The notes beneath the pieces were generated by a model, which was given only the letters and a program-made list of their open reading frames with translations, had not been told where the DNA came from and ran no database searches. This document shows positions 9,532 to 18,905 of a DNA stretch of 64,000 bases, piece by piece (within the stretch, counting starts at the first letter, position 1; the number at the start of each line of letters is the position of its first letter). The position numbers and the translations under genes are program-made. Source of the DNA: Alistipes sp. Lineage in GTDB: Bacteria > Bacteroidota > Bacteroidia > Bacteroidales > Rikenellaceae. Location of the stretch: the NCBI GenBank assembly GCA_017465605.1, contig JAFTVW010000018.1, forward strand, positions 1 through 64,000, in the 5' to 3' direction.

Positions 9532-10806
9532 TTAGCGTTTTATTACACGCGCCAAATCTACTCGCGCACGAGTGGTACGAAGGACCTTAATTTCGAGTTT
9601 CCCAACGGTGATTATAGCACCCGCAGAGGGGATTCCTTCGTAGTTATAGAGAATGAATCCTGCGAGGGTGTCATATTCGTCACTCTCCTCAATATCAAGG
9701 TTATAGCGTTCATTCAGATACTCAACCTCCAAACGGCAAGAGAACACATACTCATTCTCGGCAACCTGCTTTTCAATACTCTCCTGCACATCGTGCTCAT
9801 CTTCAATCTCCCCGAAGATTTGCTCCAACACGTCCTCCATAGAAATTATACCCGCAGTACCACCAAACTCGTCAATTACTACGGCTATATTCTGTTTACG
9901 CTTTATAAAGTTCTGCAAAAGTGTCTGCAACGGGAGTGTCTCAGCAACGCAATCGACCTTCATAAGCACCTGAGAAATGCTCTTTGGTTTATCGAAAAGG
10001 CTCTTAGAGTTGACATAGCCAACAATATTATCGATACTATCACGCCAAACAAAAATTCGCGAGTATTTCGATTCGACAAATCGCTCGGTAAGTTCCTCAA
10101 TCGAACAATCAATATCGACAGCCTCGACATCTACGCGCGAAACCATACAATCACGCACACGCAAATCGGCAAAATCGAGCGCATTTTGAAAGAGCTTAAT
10201 CTCTTCCTCATCGTCCTCCTGAGCCTCAACAGCCTCGCCATCAACCAAATTGACCAAATCTTCACGATTGAATGTATAGTCGATAGTTGTACCGCCACGT
10301 TTTCGACCAAAAAGGCGCAAAATTGCGTATGAGATAAATGTGGTAAAGAGTGCTATCGGGTATAGCAACAGATAGAAAATATATATTATCGGATAGAAGT
10401 AGCGATAATAAAAATTTGGATTCTTCTTGACGATAGATTTAGGCATATACTCGCCACAGAAGAGGATAACAACAGTTGAAACAATAGTCTCCAAAAGTAC
10501 AGAACCACCAAGAGCTATACTATCCCAACCCAAAATCGACGCCAAGCCTCTAAGCAGCAGAGACATATACAAAGAATAGATTACAAGGCAGATATTATTA
10601 CCAACCAAAATTGTGGTGATATATTGACCCGGGTGTTTCTCAAAAAGATGAGCGACAAAATCGAAAGCCTGACTCTGCTTACGATCAATCTCTTCGCGCA
10701 GGCGATTCTTGCTCAAAAAGGCAATCTCCATACCCGAAAAGAATGCCGACATAAGCAGCATCACGCATATTAAAATTATGGAGTTAATTAAATCTGCCGA
10801 ATCCAT
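9532..10806 (-). CDS. CNNM/CorC-HlyC family membrane protein with CBS pair (GldE-like)
   Basis: This 424-aa inner-membrane protein has three parts: a DUF21/CNNM transmembrane domain (about 1-165) beginning with IILICVMLLMSAFFSGMEIAFLS, a CBS-domain pair (about 215-335, with RIFVWRDSIDNIVGY and AVVIDEFGGTAGIISMEDVLE), and a CorC_HlyC C-terminal domain (about 350-424). Family members are linked to magnesium/cobalt transport or efflux. The closest Bacteroidetes relative by layout is GldE, tied to the gliding/type IX secretion protein GldD, but no gldD is next to it. It sits 252 bp downstream of lptC and 91 bp upstream of the PpiD-like gene on the same strand. Substrate not inferable. Confidence 0.88.
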   Translation of the reverse strand: MDSADLINSIILICVMLLMSAFFSGMEIAFLSKNRLREEIDRKQSQAFDFVAHLFEKHPGQYITTILVGNNICLVIYSLYMSLLLRGLASILGWDSIALGGSVLLETIVSTVVILFCGEYMPKSIVKKNPNFYYRYFYPIIYIFYLLLYPIALFTTFISYAILRLFGRKRGGTTIDYTFNREDLVNLVDGEAVEAQEDDEEEIKLFQNALDFADLRVRDCMVSRVDVEAVDIDCSIEELTERFVESKYSRIFVWRDSIDNIVGYVNSKSLFDKPKSISQVLMKVDCVAETLPLQTLLQNFIKRKQNIAVVIDEFGGTAGIISMEDVLEQIFGEIEDEHDVQESIEKQVAENEYVFSCRLEVEYLNERYNLDIEESDEYDTLAGFILYNYEGIPSAGAIITVGKLEIKVLRTTRARVDLARVIKR

Positions 10807-10948
10807 AACAATCTATTCTCAAAAACAATATAAGTTCGATTGCGTATCGAACTTGTGTGTTATTACAAAGTAATAAAATTTATAATAATACTAACCAAAT
10901 CCGCCTGCTCAGCGTAACTAATATACTCCTACTACCCATCTACTCGGT

Positions 10949-11006
10949 CCAATAGGTTTCTGCCCTACCAATTCAATCCAATCGGCTCCTGCCTAACCAA
11001 TTTGAC
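10949..11006. repeat. Imperfect tandem repeat, two 29-bp units
   Basis: Two adjacent 29-bp units (10949-10977 and 10978-11006) both start with CCAAT and share CTGCC and ACCAATT; about 21 of 29 positions agree. They lie in the 252-bp gap between lptC and the CorC-like gene. The rest of that gap shows no open frame; it contains a short stem TTATTAC/GTAATAA near 10860-10876. Confidence 0.5.
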
Positions 11007-11058
11007 CGTTCAATATTCCTTTCTTCCACACCTCACGACCGCCTATAAACAAAGGCTA

Positions 11059-11913
11059 TTACATTGAGGGCTCTTCACGATTTGCGCGAGCCTTTGGCAT
11101 AGCCTTCTTATCGAGTTCTATTGCCTTAAATTGCTTTGGCTCACCGTTCAGTTTTTTCCCATCTATTCGCTGTTGTTCCTTGCGTTTTAAGCCACTCGGA
11201 GATTGCGACGAGTCGCTATCATTAGCTTTTTTAGAGTTGTTTGGGATTGATTTCGACTCTTTTTTAGAATCTGACTTTGCTCCATCATTCGATGCCTTGC
11301 CATCGGTTGAATCCTCTGCCAACGACTGATTGGAATTTGACTCTGTGTCGGTGAAATAGGTAACACCTTTGAGTTTACGGTATCGCCAATCGGTCATATT
11401 CTCATCGCTCTCGAACCCTTCGCAATCGTAAATCTCGTCACCATCTATGATGCGAGAATCGACATTGGAGTAGATACGATGAGTGGCCTGATTCCAAAAA
11501 AGCTGCTGGGTATATAATTTGCGACCATTGGTCTGAATAACAACCACATCACCTTTGGCCTCCCAAAGTTTGCGATTGTCGTAAAAAATTGCATAGTTTG
11601 AGGTTAATGTTGCCGACACGCGCGATGTGGAATCGTCTTCATACATTATAACTTTCACACCCTTACGGAACTCCTTATATGGGTCGCGGGCCATTGCATA
11701 ACCCTCCATAAGTGGGGTGGAAAAGCTATAAGACTTCAATCCATTCTCCGACATTTGAATCGACAAGTCCTCACTATACTCGGTCATCAAGGTCTCGGCA
11801 TTAACCTGCTCCTCAGTGACCTTATGCTCCGCTTTACACGAGTATAGCAAGATAGCACTTCCCACAAAAGGAAGTGCTACCGCTAAATATCGTCTAAGCG
11901 AATTTATTGTCAT
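11059..11913 (-). CDS. lptC: LPS export protein LptC with a long hydrophilic C-terminal tail
   Basis: The LptC fold accepts LPS from the LptBFG complex and passes it across the periplasm. This 284-aa protein starts with a hydrophobic segment ending in LLYSC, so Cys26 may be lipidated. Residues about 30-185 form the LptC-like beta-jellyroll (SYSFSTPLMEGYAM, TLTSNYAIFYDNRKLWEAKGD, TQQLFWNQATHRIYS). From about residue 190 to the end, a Ser/Asp/Lys-rich region that looks disordered is added; most family members end near 190-200 aa. The gene starts 8 bp after the TPR gene stop, so it is cotranscribed with it. An LptD-like gene lies far away at 58.6 kb. Confidence 0.85.
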   Translation of the reverse strand: MTINSLRRYLAVALPFVGSAILLYSCKAEHKVTEEQVNAETLMTEYSEDLSIQMSENGLKSYSFSTPLMEGYAMARDPYKEFRKGVKVIMYEDDSTSRVSATLTSNYAIFYDNRKLWEAKGDVVVIQTNGRKLYTQQLFWNQATHRIYSNVDSRIIDGDEIYDCEGFESDENMTDWRYRKLKGVTYFTDTESNSNQSLAEDSTDGKASNDGAKSDSKKESKSIPNNSKKANDSDSSQSPSGLKRKEQQRIDGKKLNGEPKQFKAIELDKKAMPKARANREEPSM

Positions 11914-11921
11914 TGCTACAA

Positions 11922-13268
11922 TTATCTGTAACGAACAGTTGTGCTTACACCACTTGCAAAGCCGTGACCAATTGTATAACGGCTACCTGCCTGCAACTCA
12001 GCAAAGAAGCACTCCTCCTTTGTTGGGAAAGCTGAACGGTAGTGGTTCATCATAGTCTGCGCGCTCTTCTGAACCTCAGGCTCTGATGCCAACAAAGGTA
12101 CAGCCTGATTCATCATATCGTAAGCAGCCCAGTAGCAAGCCTGACATTTGAGCTCAGAGCAGTTTGCAGATGCTGCGTAGCACTGACCCAAGATGAAGTA
12201 TGCATAACCATTCTCAGGGTTGATTGCCTTAATCTCGTTTGCAGCCTTAACTGCGCCCTGCATATTCTTTGTGCTGAGGCTAATCATACCAATACGAACA
12301 TAGAGCTTCTCCTTCTCAGCAGCAACAGTCTCTGTTGTCAAAGCCTCCTCCAAATACTTCATAGCCTTGTCGTACTCCTTGCGGTTCTGGAAACCCTGTG
12401 CAAGGAAAAGAGCAGTCTCTGATGAAGGTTTCTTGGCATAGTAAGTCTCGGCGGTCTTGAAGAAGAAATCGCTATCGCAATTTGCGCGTGACATCAAAGT
12501 TACTGCCTGACCCAACAAATCTACGTTCTCAGCATCAGCTGCCAAACGCTTTGAGAAGAGAGCCTCCAAGTTTGCGCAGCTTGCAGCACCACTGGTACCG
12601 AATGCTGACTCAAACTGCTCCTTATACTGAGCTGTCTCCTCTGTAACGTTTGCGAACTCAGGAGTGAAGCGGTCGTACTCAGCGATAACTACATCAGCAG
12701 CGATTGAATCTGTCTGGAAGTCCTCGCACAAGTTGCTGAAATAGATAGCAACCAACTCCAAATCGGTCTTACCCTTTACCTCCTTGCTTGCATCGATAGC
12801 CTGCTTGAACACCTCGCGCAAACCTGTACGATCCTCGGGACGGTAGTTGAAAAGCTCACGAGCCTTACGGTCGAGGATATAATCCTTACCATACTTAGAG
12901 TGGTCAGCGTAGTTAGCCAAACGAACATCGTAAACCCACAAAAGTGAGTCGATAAGCTTAGCGCGTACCTTTGGATCCTCAGCAGCGTTAATCTTATTCT
13001 TGTAGAGCTTTGCTCCGTTGGTATAGATATTCAACGAAGCCTGAGGGCACTTCTTCAAAAGGTCAACCAAATAACCAGCAGCAACATCGTACTTACGGTT
13101 ATCAACTGCCTCCTTCAAGAACTGGCTGTTGAGCATGTTCTGCTGACGCTCAGCAGCATTTGCACCCCACTTAGCATACTTGGGGTCATCAAAATTTACA
13201 TCCTGAGCCATTGCTGAGAATCCCATCGCAGCAAAAGCAATCACCATAATAAGCTTTAAACTTTTCAT
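11922..13268 (-). CDS. Secreted tetratricopeptide-repeat protein
   Basis: This 448-aa protein has a type I signal peptide (MKSLKLIMVIAFAAMGFSAMAQ, cleaved after AMA). The body is alpha-helical; TPR-like pairs are clearest at about residues 285-400, with ALFLAQGFQNRKEYDKAMKY, KLYVRIGMISLSTKNMQGAV and NGYAYFILGQCYAAS. Cysteines are unusually frequent in the last third (CSELKCQACYW). It is probably a periplasmic scaffold. It sits between the outer-membrane barrel gene (79 bp upstream) and lptC (8 bp downstream), which hints at an envelope-assembly role, but its partner is unknown. Confidence 0.8.
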   Translation of the reverse strand: MKSLKLIMVIAFAAMGFSAMAQDVNFDDPKYAKWGANAAERQQNMLNSQFLKEAVDNRKYDVAAGYLVDLLKKCPQASLNIYTNGAKLYKNKINAAEDPKVRAKLIDSLLWVYDVRLANYADHSKYGKDYILDRKARELFNYRPEDRTGLREVFKQAIDASKEVKGKTDLELVAIYFSNLCEDFQTDSIAADVVIAEYDRFTPEFANVTEETAQYKEQFESAFGTSGAASCANLEALFSKRLAADAENVDLLGQAVTLMSRANCDSDFFFKTAETYYAKKPSSETALFLAQGFQNRKEYDKAMKYLEEALTTETVAAEKEKLYVRIGMISLSTKNMQGAVKAANEIKAINPENGYAYFILGQCYAASANCSELKCQACYWAAYDMMNQAVPLLASEPEVQKSAQTMMNHYRSAFPTKEECFFAELQAGSRYTIGHGFASGVSTTVRYR

Positions 13269-13347
13269 GTAATAAAAGGTTTTTTTAGTTTTTATCTATG
13301 TTTCTTCAAATTTTCGCTTCTAACAACTCCTATGCAATCGAAACTGC

Positions 13348-14724
13348 CTACTGGAATCGGTGGCGGCGGAACCAATCATCACCATACAAAGAAAGACCTA
13401 CTGCCAACTTAAAGTAATTCTGCTTAACCAAACCTACGTCCTTACCGTTTACTGTAACCTTCGACTGGCTGGGGTCACGCATACCCCACTCAAAGCCTAC
13501 ATCGATTGATGAGTTACCAAACAATTGGAGTGGGAATCCAAAACCTGCTGTAACGGCATACTGCTTGATATCGCTAAATGCAAATGTCTGATAGTAATCG
13601 CCATAACGCACTCCCACGCGATATGAGATTCTATTCAAGTAGTTACCCACATCAGTAGGACGAGGACGAATCTCAAAACCAGCTTTGATTGTGTGAGTAT
13701 CGGTATATGCTACACGCACACCCTTACCATTACCCTCGATATAGTCGGAGTTCTCACTACCCCAATCCTGATAAACGTAGTCCAAACCTGTACGAATCTT
13801 CGAGTTCTGATAGAACACACCAAAAGCGAGCTGCTGTGGCAATCGCAATGGAAGAGCATCAGTTTGGTCACGGACAACAGAGGTTAGGAAATTATCCACA
13901 TATACATATTGCTGCATATCGGGATTCAAATCACCACCCAAATCATAGGTTGCTCCAAAAGTCAAAGCACGTTTGCTATTGTAGATTGCGTGCCACTGAA
14001 TACCCAACTGCAACTTCACATTCGACACATCATAGACATCAACACCCGTTGTGCTTGAATATTCGCCACTACCTGTGATGATATCGGTTGGAATGGTTTT
14101 GTAGTTACGGTTTATGCTACCCCAATAATAGCGCACTGCTGCACCTATGGCCAACTTACTGAACGGACGCCAACCTGCACCAGCCTTAACCTCGGTGACA
14201 TCACCATCACCATAGTAGCGGTACTGAACTCGACCAACATTACCGAGGATATCCGAAGCAATATCGTTGCTGAATGTATTATAGCCGACGTTACTATATG
14301 GAGTCAGGCTGAATCCGAATCCTACATTCTTTGCCAACGGCATCTGGAACGCTATCTCGCGAATATTGATTGAGTTATAAGCAGTCTCAACCTCTGACAC
14401 AGAACCTGAGCCATATTTATTCTGGCTATTACGGTAGTGGCCTGCATCGACACCGAAATTAAAGATAAAACTCTTACGGTTCATATTACCATAACCCGCA
14501 GGGTTGAGCATATTGACCGCATTGTTCGATAGCATAGCAACACCTACGCCACCCATTGAACGCATAGCCACGTTACCGGGAGTGGTAAGTTCACCCAATC
14601 CATACATCGAATAGGGTGAATAAGTGTTAACACTACTTGTTAAATTTTGTGCCATCGTACCCATAGGCAAAAGCAGTACGACAGCTATTATAACTTGAAA
14701 AAATCGCTTACTAAAATTTCGCAT
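13348..14724 (-). CDS. Outer-membrane beta-barrel protein, FadL-like
   Basis: This 458-aa protein has a signal peptide ending at MGTMA-Q. A plug-like N-terminus follows (YSPYSMYGLGELTTPGNVAMRSMGGVGVAM...NMLNPAGYG), which resembles the S-P-A-x-N region of FadL/toluene transporters. The rest is amphipathic strands with many aromatic and glycine residues (YRYYGDGDVTEVKAGAGWRP, IRTGLDYVYQDWG). This indicates a 14-strand-type barrel for hydrophobic compounds, though the ligand is unknown. The start overlaps the end of coaX by 14 bp, which supports one transcript from mfd/coaX down to lptC. Confidence 0.75.
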   Translation of the reverse strand: MRNFSKRFFQVIIAVVLLLPMGTMAQNLTSSVNTYSPYSMYGLGELTTPGNVAMRSMGGVGVAMLSNNAVNMLNPAGYGNMNRKSFIFNFGVDAGHYRNSQNKYGSGSVSEVETAYNSINIREIAFQMPLAKNVGFGFSLTPYSNVGYNTFSNDIASDILGNVGRVQYRYYGDGDVTEVKAGAGWRPFSKLAIGAAVRYYWGSINRNYKTIPTDIITGSGEYSSTTGVDVYDVSNVKLQLGIQWHAIYNSKRALTFGATYDLGGDLNPDMQQYVYVDNFLTSVVRDQTDALPLRLPQQLAFGVFYQNSKIRTGLDYVYQDWGSENSDYIEGNGKGVRVAYTDTHTIKAGFEIRPRPTDVGNYLNRISYRVGVRYGDYYQTFAFSDIKQYAVTAGFGFPLQLFGNSSIDVGFEWGMRDPSQSKVTVNGKDVGLVKQNYFKLAVGLSLYGDDWFRRHRFQ

Positions 14725-15439
14725 TGTACTCTAAAATTCTATTCAATCCGCAAAGTACCAAATCACATTTTGCAAATATCGCGTTTTTAATTCGTTTAAC
14801 AAAGAAATTTGCGTCTCCACCCGTAAAAATTAACGTTAATTTATCATTTTTGAGTGAAAATGCCCGAATATAGCCCTCTATTTCGTGGGTTATACCCTCC
14901 ATCACACCTTGTTCGATGGCTTGCTGAGTAGTACGACCAAGCAACAAAATCTCGTCGGTTGCCTCACATTGCGGAAGGCGAGATGTATAATCGTGCAAAG
15001 CACGGAAACGAGTTCTTACACCCGGAGAGATATTTCCTCCGCGAAAGACTCCATTCTCCACCAAGTCGATGGTAATAGCTGTTCCGAAATCAACAATCAG
15101 GCAATCCCTATACCCCAATACATCAACCGCGCCAACAGCAGCAGCCAATCTATCGACGCCGAGAGTTGCGGGTGAGAGATAATCGTTACCTATTGGCACA
15201 GGAGTAAGCGAGGTCATCTCCAACACCTCCATACCGCACTTACGCAACAAATCGGCAACCTCGACGGTAGAGACTGCCGTCGAAGCTACAATTGCACGTT
15301 GCACCATTGGATAGCGAGCCATCAAATCTCGGAGCTGATTCTCGCTCAGGCATTTGCAAGAGGCTTGCTCCAAAAACTTATTGCCATCGATGATAGCCAT
15401 TTTAAGCAACGAGTTTCCTATGTCGATTATCAAATTCAT
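14711..15439 (-). CDS. coaX: Type III pantothenate kinase
   Basis: This 242-aa enzyme phosphorylates pantothenate, the first step of coenzyme A synthesis, and belongs to the acetate/sugar-kinase fold. The phosphate-binding motif IDIGNSLLKMAI is at residues 4-15. GVDRLAAAVGA lies around 98-108, and the adenosine-region motif LIVDFGTAITID follows near 113-125; Asp and Arg of GxDR plus the second Asp are conserved. Length is typical (240-260 aa). It starts 24 bp after the mfd stop and overlaps the next gene by 14 bp. Confidence 0.95.
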   Translation of the reverse strand: MNLIIDIGNSLLKMAIIDGNKFLEQASCKCLSENQLRDLMARYPMVQRAIVASTAVSTVEVADLLRKCGMEVLEMTSLTPVPIGNDYLSPATLGVDRLAAAVGAVDVLGYRDCLIVDFGTAITIDLVENGVFRGGNISPGVRTRFRALHDYTSRLPQCEATDEILLLGRTTQQAIEQGVMEGITHEIEGYIRAFSLKNDKLTLIFTGGDANFFVKRIKNAIFAKCDLVLCGLNRILEYNAKF

Positions 15440-15463
15440 AGTCGCAGTAATTAGGAATTATTC

Positions 15464-18400
15464 CTATAACGCTCTAAGCACAACAACCGCTTCGGCAACA
15501 TCGGCTACTCTTTTAACGGTCATTGCCAAACGATTATTGTGTTGTTTAAGGACAAATCTATCGGGGGCAGTGGTAATTTTACGCAACAGAGTCATAAAAA
15601 CTTCACTCTTGTAATACGGAGAATTGCTCTCTCCCACGAAGTGGATAATCATAAGTCCATTCTTCACCTTCACGCGCTCCATACCCAAACGCACTGCCTC
15701 CCAGCGCAATCGCACAACATTCAAAAGTTCCTTTGCGGCAATCGGCAGCGCACCAAATCTATCCACAAGGCGCGATTCAAATGCAACCAAATCCTCCTCT
15801 TTGTGGATAGAGTCCAACTCACGATAGAGTCGCAGTTTCTCGGCTGGCTGACGCACATAGCTATCGGGCAACTCGGCGAGCATATCGATATCAATTACAG
15901 CATCGTCGATAAACGACTCCTGCTTAACCGTCTGAGCCTCTTCATCGCTTAACCCCGCCACATCAAGGCCCTCGGCGCGAAGTTCAGCAATGGCCTGACG
16001 CATAATTTTTTGATATGTCTCAAATCCAATATCGGCAATAAAGCCACTCTGCTCGGCTCCCAACAAATTACCCGCACCACGAATATCCAAATCCTGCATT
16101 GCGATATTAAAGCCTGAGCCCAAATCCGAGAACTCCTCAATAGCACGCATACGACGGCGTGCATCACTCGAAAGTAACTCCTCGGGCGGGGTTATCAGAT
16201 AGCAATACGCCTTACGACTACCTCGGCCCACACGACCTCGAAGCTGGTGCAAATCGCTCAATCCGTAATGGTGGGCATTGTTGATGATTATGGTATTGGC
16301 ATTGGGTATATCTATACCATTCTCCACAATTGTTGTGGATAGAAGCACATCAAACTCGCCATATATAAAGTCCATAACAAGCCGCTCCAACTTTTCGGGT
16401 TGCATACGGCCGTGACCAACCTCCACCCTCGCCTTTGGGCATAATCGCTGAATCAAACCTTGCAGGGTCATCAAGTCCTCCACACGATTATGGATAAAAT
16501 AGACCTGTCCGCCACGAGCCAACTCCTCCTCGACGGCATCGCGAATTATATCCTCTGAGAAGATATGCGACTCGGTAATAATGGGTTGACGATTGGGAGG
16601 CGCAGTTGATATAACCGACAAATCGCGCGACCCCATAAGCGAGAATTGCAGGGTACGAGGGATTGGCGTTGCAGTAAGAGTGAGTGTATCAACCGAGACG
16701 CTCAACTGAGTGAGTTTCTCTTTCGCAGCCACTCCGAATTTCTGCTCCTCATCAATAATAAGCAATCCCAAGTCGCGGAAACGAATCGACTTGCCCAACA
16801 TCTTATGAGTTCCAATCAATATATCGATTTTACCCGATGCTAAATCTTCCGCTATTTCGCGGGTCTGCTTGGCACTCTTCGAGCGGTTGAGATACTCTAT
16901 TCTGACGGGGAAGTCGCGCAAGCGCTCCATAAATGAGCGGTAGTGTTGCAATGCCAAAATAGTTGTTGGTACTAGCACCGCCACCTGCTTACCATCTACG
17001 GCAGCCTTGAATGCTGCACGAATGGCAACCTCCGTCTTTCCGAAGCCGACATCGCCACACACCAATCTGTCCATCGGACGGTCGGACTCCATATCTTTTT
17101 TCACTGCATCAATTGCACTCTGCTGGTCGGCAGTCTCCTCCCAGCGGAACGATGCCTCCATCTCGTTTTGCAGATAACTATCGGCTGAAAAAGCAAAACC
17201 CTTGCTTGCTTTTCGCTTGGCATACAGAGCGATAAGTTCGCGCGAAATATCCTTAACAGCCTTCTTCGTGGCATTTTTCAGTTTCTGCCAAGCTCCATTG
17301 CCGAGTTTATATATCTTCGGAGGCTCGGCATCACCACTCTTATAACGCGATATGCGATGCAGCGAATGAACATTGACAAAGAGAACATCGTTATCCTTAT
17401 AGACGAGTTTTATAGCCTCGTGCAATTTGCCGTTCTGCTCAACCTTAACCAAACCACCAAAACGTCCTACGCCGTGATCGATATGCACCACATAGTCGCC
17501 CAACTTCAAAGCATTAAGTTCGGCAACAGTCATCTGCTCGTCACGCTTAATCTCGCCATTGATTTTGTAGCGACGATAACGATCAAAAATTTGATGATCG
17601 GTATAGAGGCACACCTTCAAAGCGTTATCGACAAAACCTTCGTGGAGAGTTACAGGGATTGCATCGAACTCTATTTTCGTGCGGCCTATCTGATGGAAGA
17701 TATTATCCAGACGCTCAATCTGCGCCTTGCTCTCGGAGAGAATATAAGTTTTATATCCCTTCAATGAGTTGTCGGCAATATCGTCGGCCAGCACCTCGAA
17801 ATTTTTATTGAACTTGGGTTGCGGTGAGGTTGAAAATTTAATCGCCACATCGGCAACTCGCTCTTTGAGATTATCTCGCAGAAGAATCATTCTCTGCGAC
17901 TCCATATCGCTAAGCAATCCATTGCGACTCGTAAGCAGGGTGTCGATTTTCGACGGCTCTTCCATCTCGCCCAACACTCTTCGGCGCAAATCGTTGACAC
18001 GTTTGAGTACATACTCCGCGTCGTAGAACCAATAAGTTGCCGAGCCGACAAAATTTGCAAGCGACACCTTCGACATATCGCTGCCATTCATATTGGGTAT
18101 AATCTCAACCTGCTCTGCCTTATCATTAGAGAGCTGGCTCGATATATTGAATCGGCGAATAGAATCGACCTCGTCTCCGAAGAAGTCGAAACGGAACGGG
18201 CGGCTCTCCGAATATGAAAAGACATCGACAATACCACCTCGCAACGAGTATTGTCCGGGTTCATAGACAAAATCGACCTGCTCAAAACCTCTATCAACAA
18301 GCATCTGTTCGAAATCGGATATCGGCATACGGTCGCCGACTTTTATTTTAAGGCTATTCTCCGACAACTCCCGCTCATCGGCCACTCGCTCGGCCAAAGC

Positions 18401-18784
18401 CTCGGGATAGGTGCAGATAACCAGATATTTCCCTTTTCGATGGCGGACTGCGTTGAGAGTATTGGTACGTTGCACCACACCTTGCGCGTCCTCCTTGCCA
18501 TAGAGGATAGATTTTTTATACGACGTAGGGAAGAAGTGGATTTGCTCCTCATCAAGCAGTGCATAGAAGTCGTTGAGCATATAAGCAGCGGCATCTCTAT
18601 CTTCGGCCACGAAGATATGCACTCCACCCACTTTGCGTATCAAAGCCGCAGAATAGAACGAAAGAGCCCCGCCGACCAAATCTTCGAGATGGACGGTGAC
18701 GCTCTCTGTTTTATACTCTTTGAGCAAACGAGTCAAGGACTTGGAAGCCTCGGCTCGCTGCAAAATATTGTTTATACTCTCCAA
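15464..18784 (-). CDS. mfd: Transcription-repair coupling factor Mfd
   Basis: This 1106-aa ATP-dependent translocase removes stalled RNA polymerase from DNA lesions and recruits UvrA. Residues about 1-400 form the UvrB-like and species-specific domains. An RNA-polymerase-interacting CarD-like domain (LKLGDYVVHIDHGVGRFG) starts near 428. The helicase core follows, with Walker A CGDVGFGKTE near 577, DEEQ box near 676 and TATPIPRTLQ, then motif VI QLRGRVGRGSRKAYCYL. The C-terminal TRCF domain covers about 950-1060. Length agrees with the family (1100-1180). It is the first gene of the run to coaX, the barrel gene and lptC. Confidence 0.97.
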   Translation of the reverse strand: MESINNILQRAEASKSLTRLLKEYKTESVTVHLEDLVGGALSFYSAALIRKVGGVHIFVAEDRDAAAYMLNDFYALLDEEQIHFFPTSYKKSILYGKEDAQGVVQRTNTLNAVRHRKGKYLVICTYPEALAERVADERELSENSLKIKVGDRMPISDFEQMLVDRGFEQVDFVYEPGQYSLRGGIVDVFSYSESRPFRFDFFGDEVDSIRRFNISSQLSNDKAEQVEIIPNMNGSDMSKVSLANFVGSATYWFYDAEYVLKRVNDLRRRVLGEMEEPSKIDTLLTSRNGLLSDMESQRMILLRDNLKERVADVAIKFSTSPQPKFNKNFEVLADDIADNSLKGYKTYILSESKAQIERLDNIFHQIGRTKIEFDAIPVTLHEGFVDNALKVCLYTDHQIFDRYRRYKINGEIKRDEQMTVAELNALKLGDYVVHIDHGVGRFGGLVKVEQNGKLHEAIKLVYKDNDVLFVNVHSLHRISRYKSGDAEPPKIYKLGNGAWQKLKNATKKAVKDISRELIALYAKRKASKGFAFSADSYLQNEMEASFRWEETADQQSAIDAVKKDMESDRPMDRLVCGDVGFGKTEVAIRAAFKAAVDGKQVAVLVPTTILALQHYRSFMERLRDFPVRIEYLNRSKSAKQTREIAEDLASGKIDILIGTHKMLGKSIRFRDLGLLIIDEEQKFGVAAKEKLTQLSVSVDTLTLTATPIPRTLQFSLMGSRDLSVISTAPPNRQPIITESHIFSEDIIRDAVEEELARGGQVYFIHNRVEDLMTLQGLIQRLCPKARVEVGHGRMQPEKLERLVMDFIYGEFDVLLSTTIVENGIDIPNANTIIINNAHHYGLSDLHQLRGRVGRGSRKAYCYLITPPEELLSSDARRRMRAIEEFSDLGSGFNIAMQDLDIRGAGNLLGAEQSGFIADIGFETYQKIMRQAIAELRAEGLDVAGLSDEEAQTVKQESFIDDAVIDIDMLAELPDSYVRQPAEKLRLYRELDSIHKEEDLVAFESRLVDRFGALPIAAKELLNVVRLRWEAVRLGMERVKVKNGLMIIHFVGESNSPYYKSEVFMTLLRKITTAPDRFVLKQHNNRLAMTVKRVADVAEAVVVLRAL

Positions 18785-18905
18785 AATAAGAGTTTTATTA
18801 GGTTAGGCTGATTCGCGGTAGCACTTTGGCTACTTTGGTAAATTGATTACAACTATAATAGTATGTATCCAACCACCGTCTCATCACGAAAATCAACCTC
18901 AGGAT

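Noticed and set aside
9283-10332. 349-aa plus-strand open frame opposite the CorC-like and PpiD-like genes
   Set aside because: It lies antisense to two well-supported genes, has no recognisable domain or signal, and its composition is a mirror of the opposite strand.
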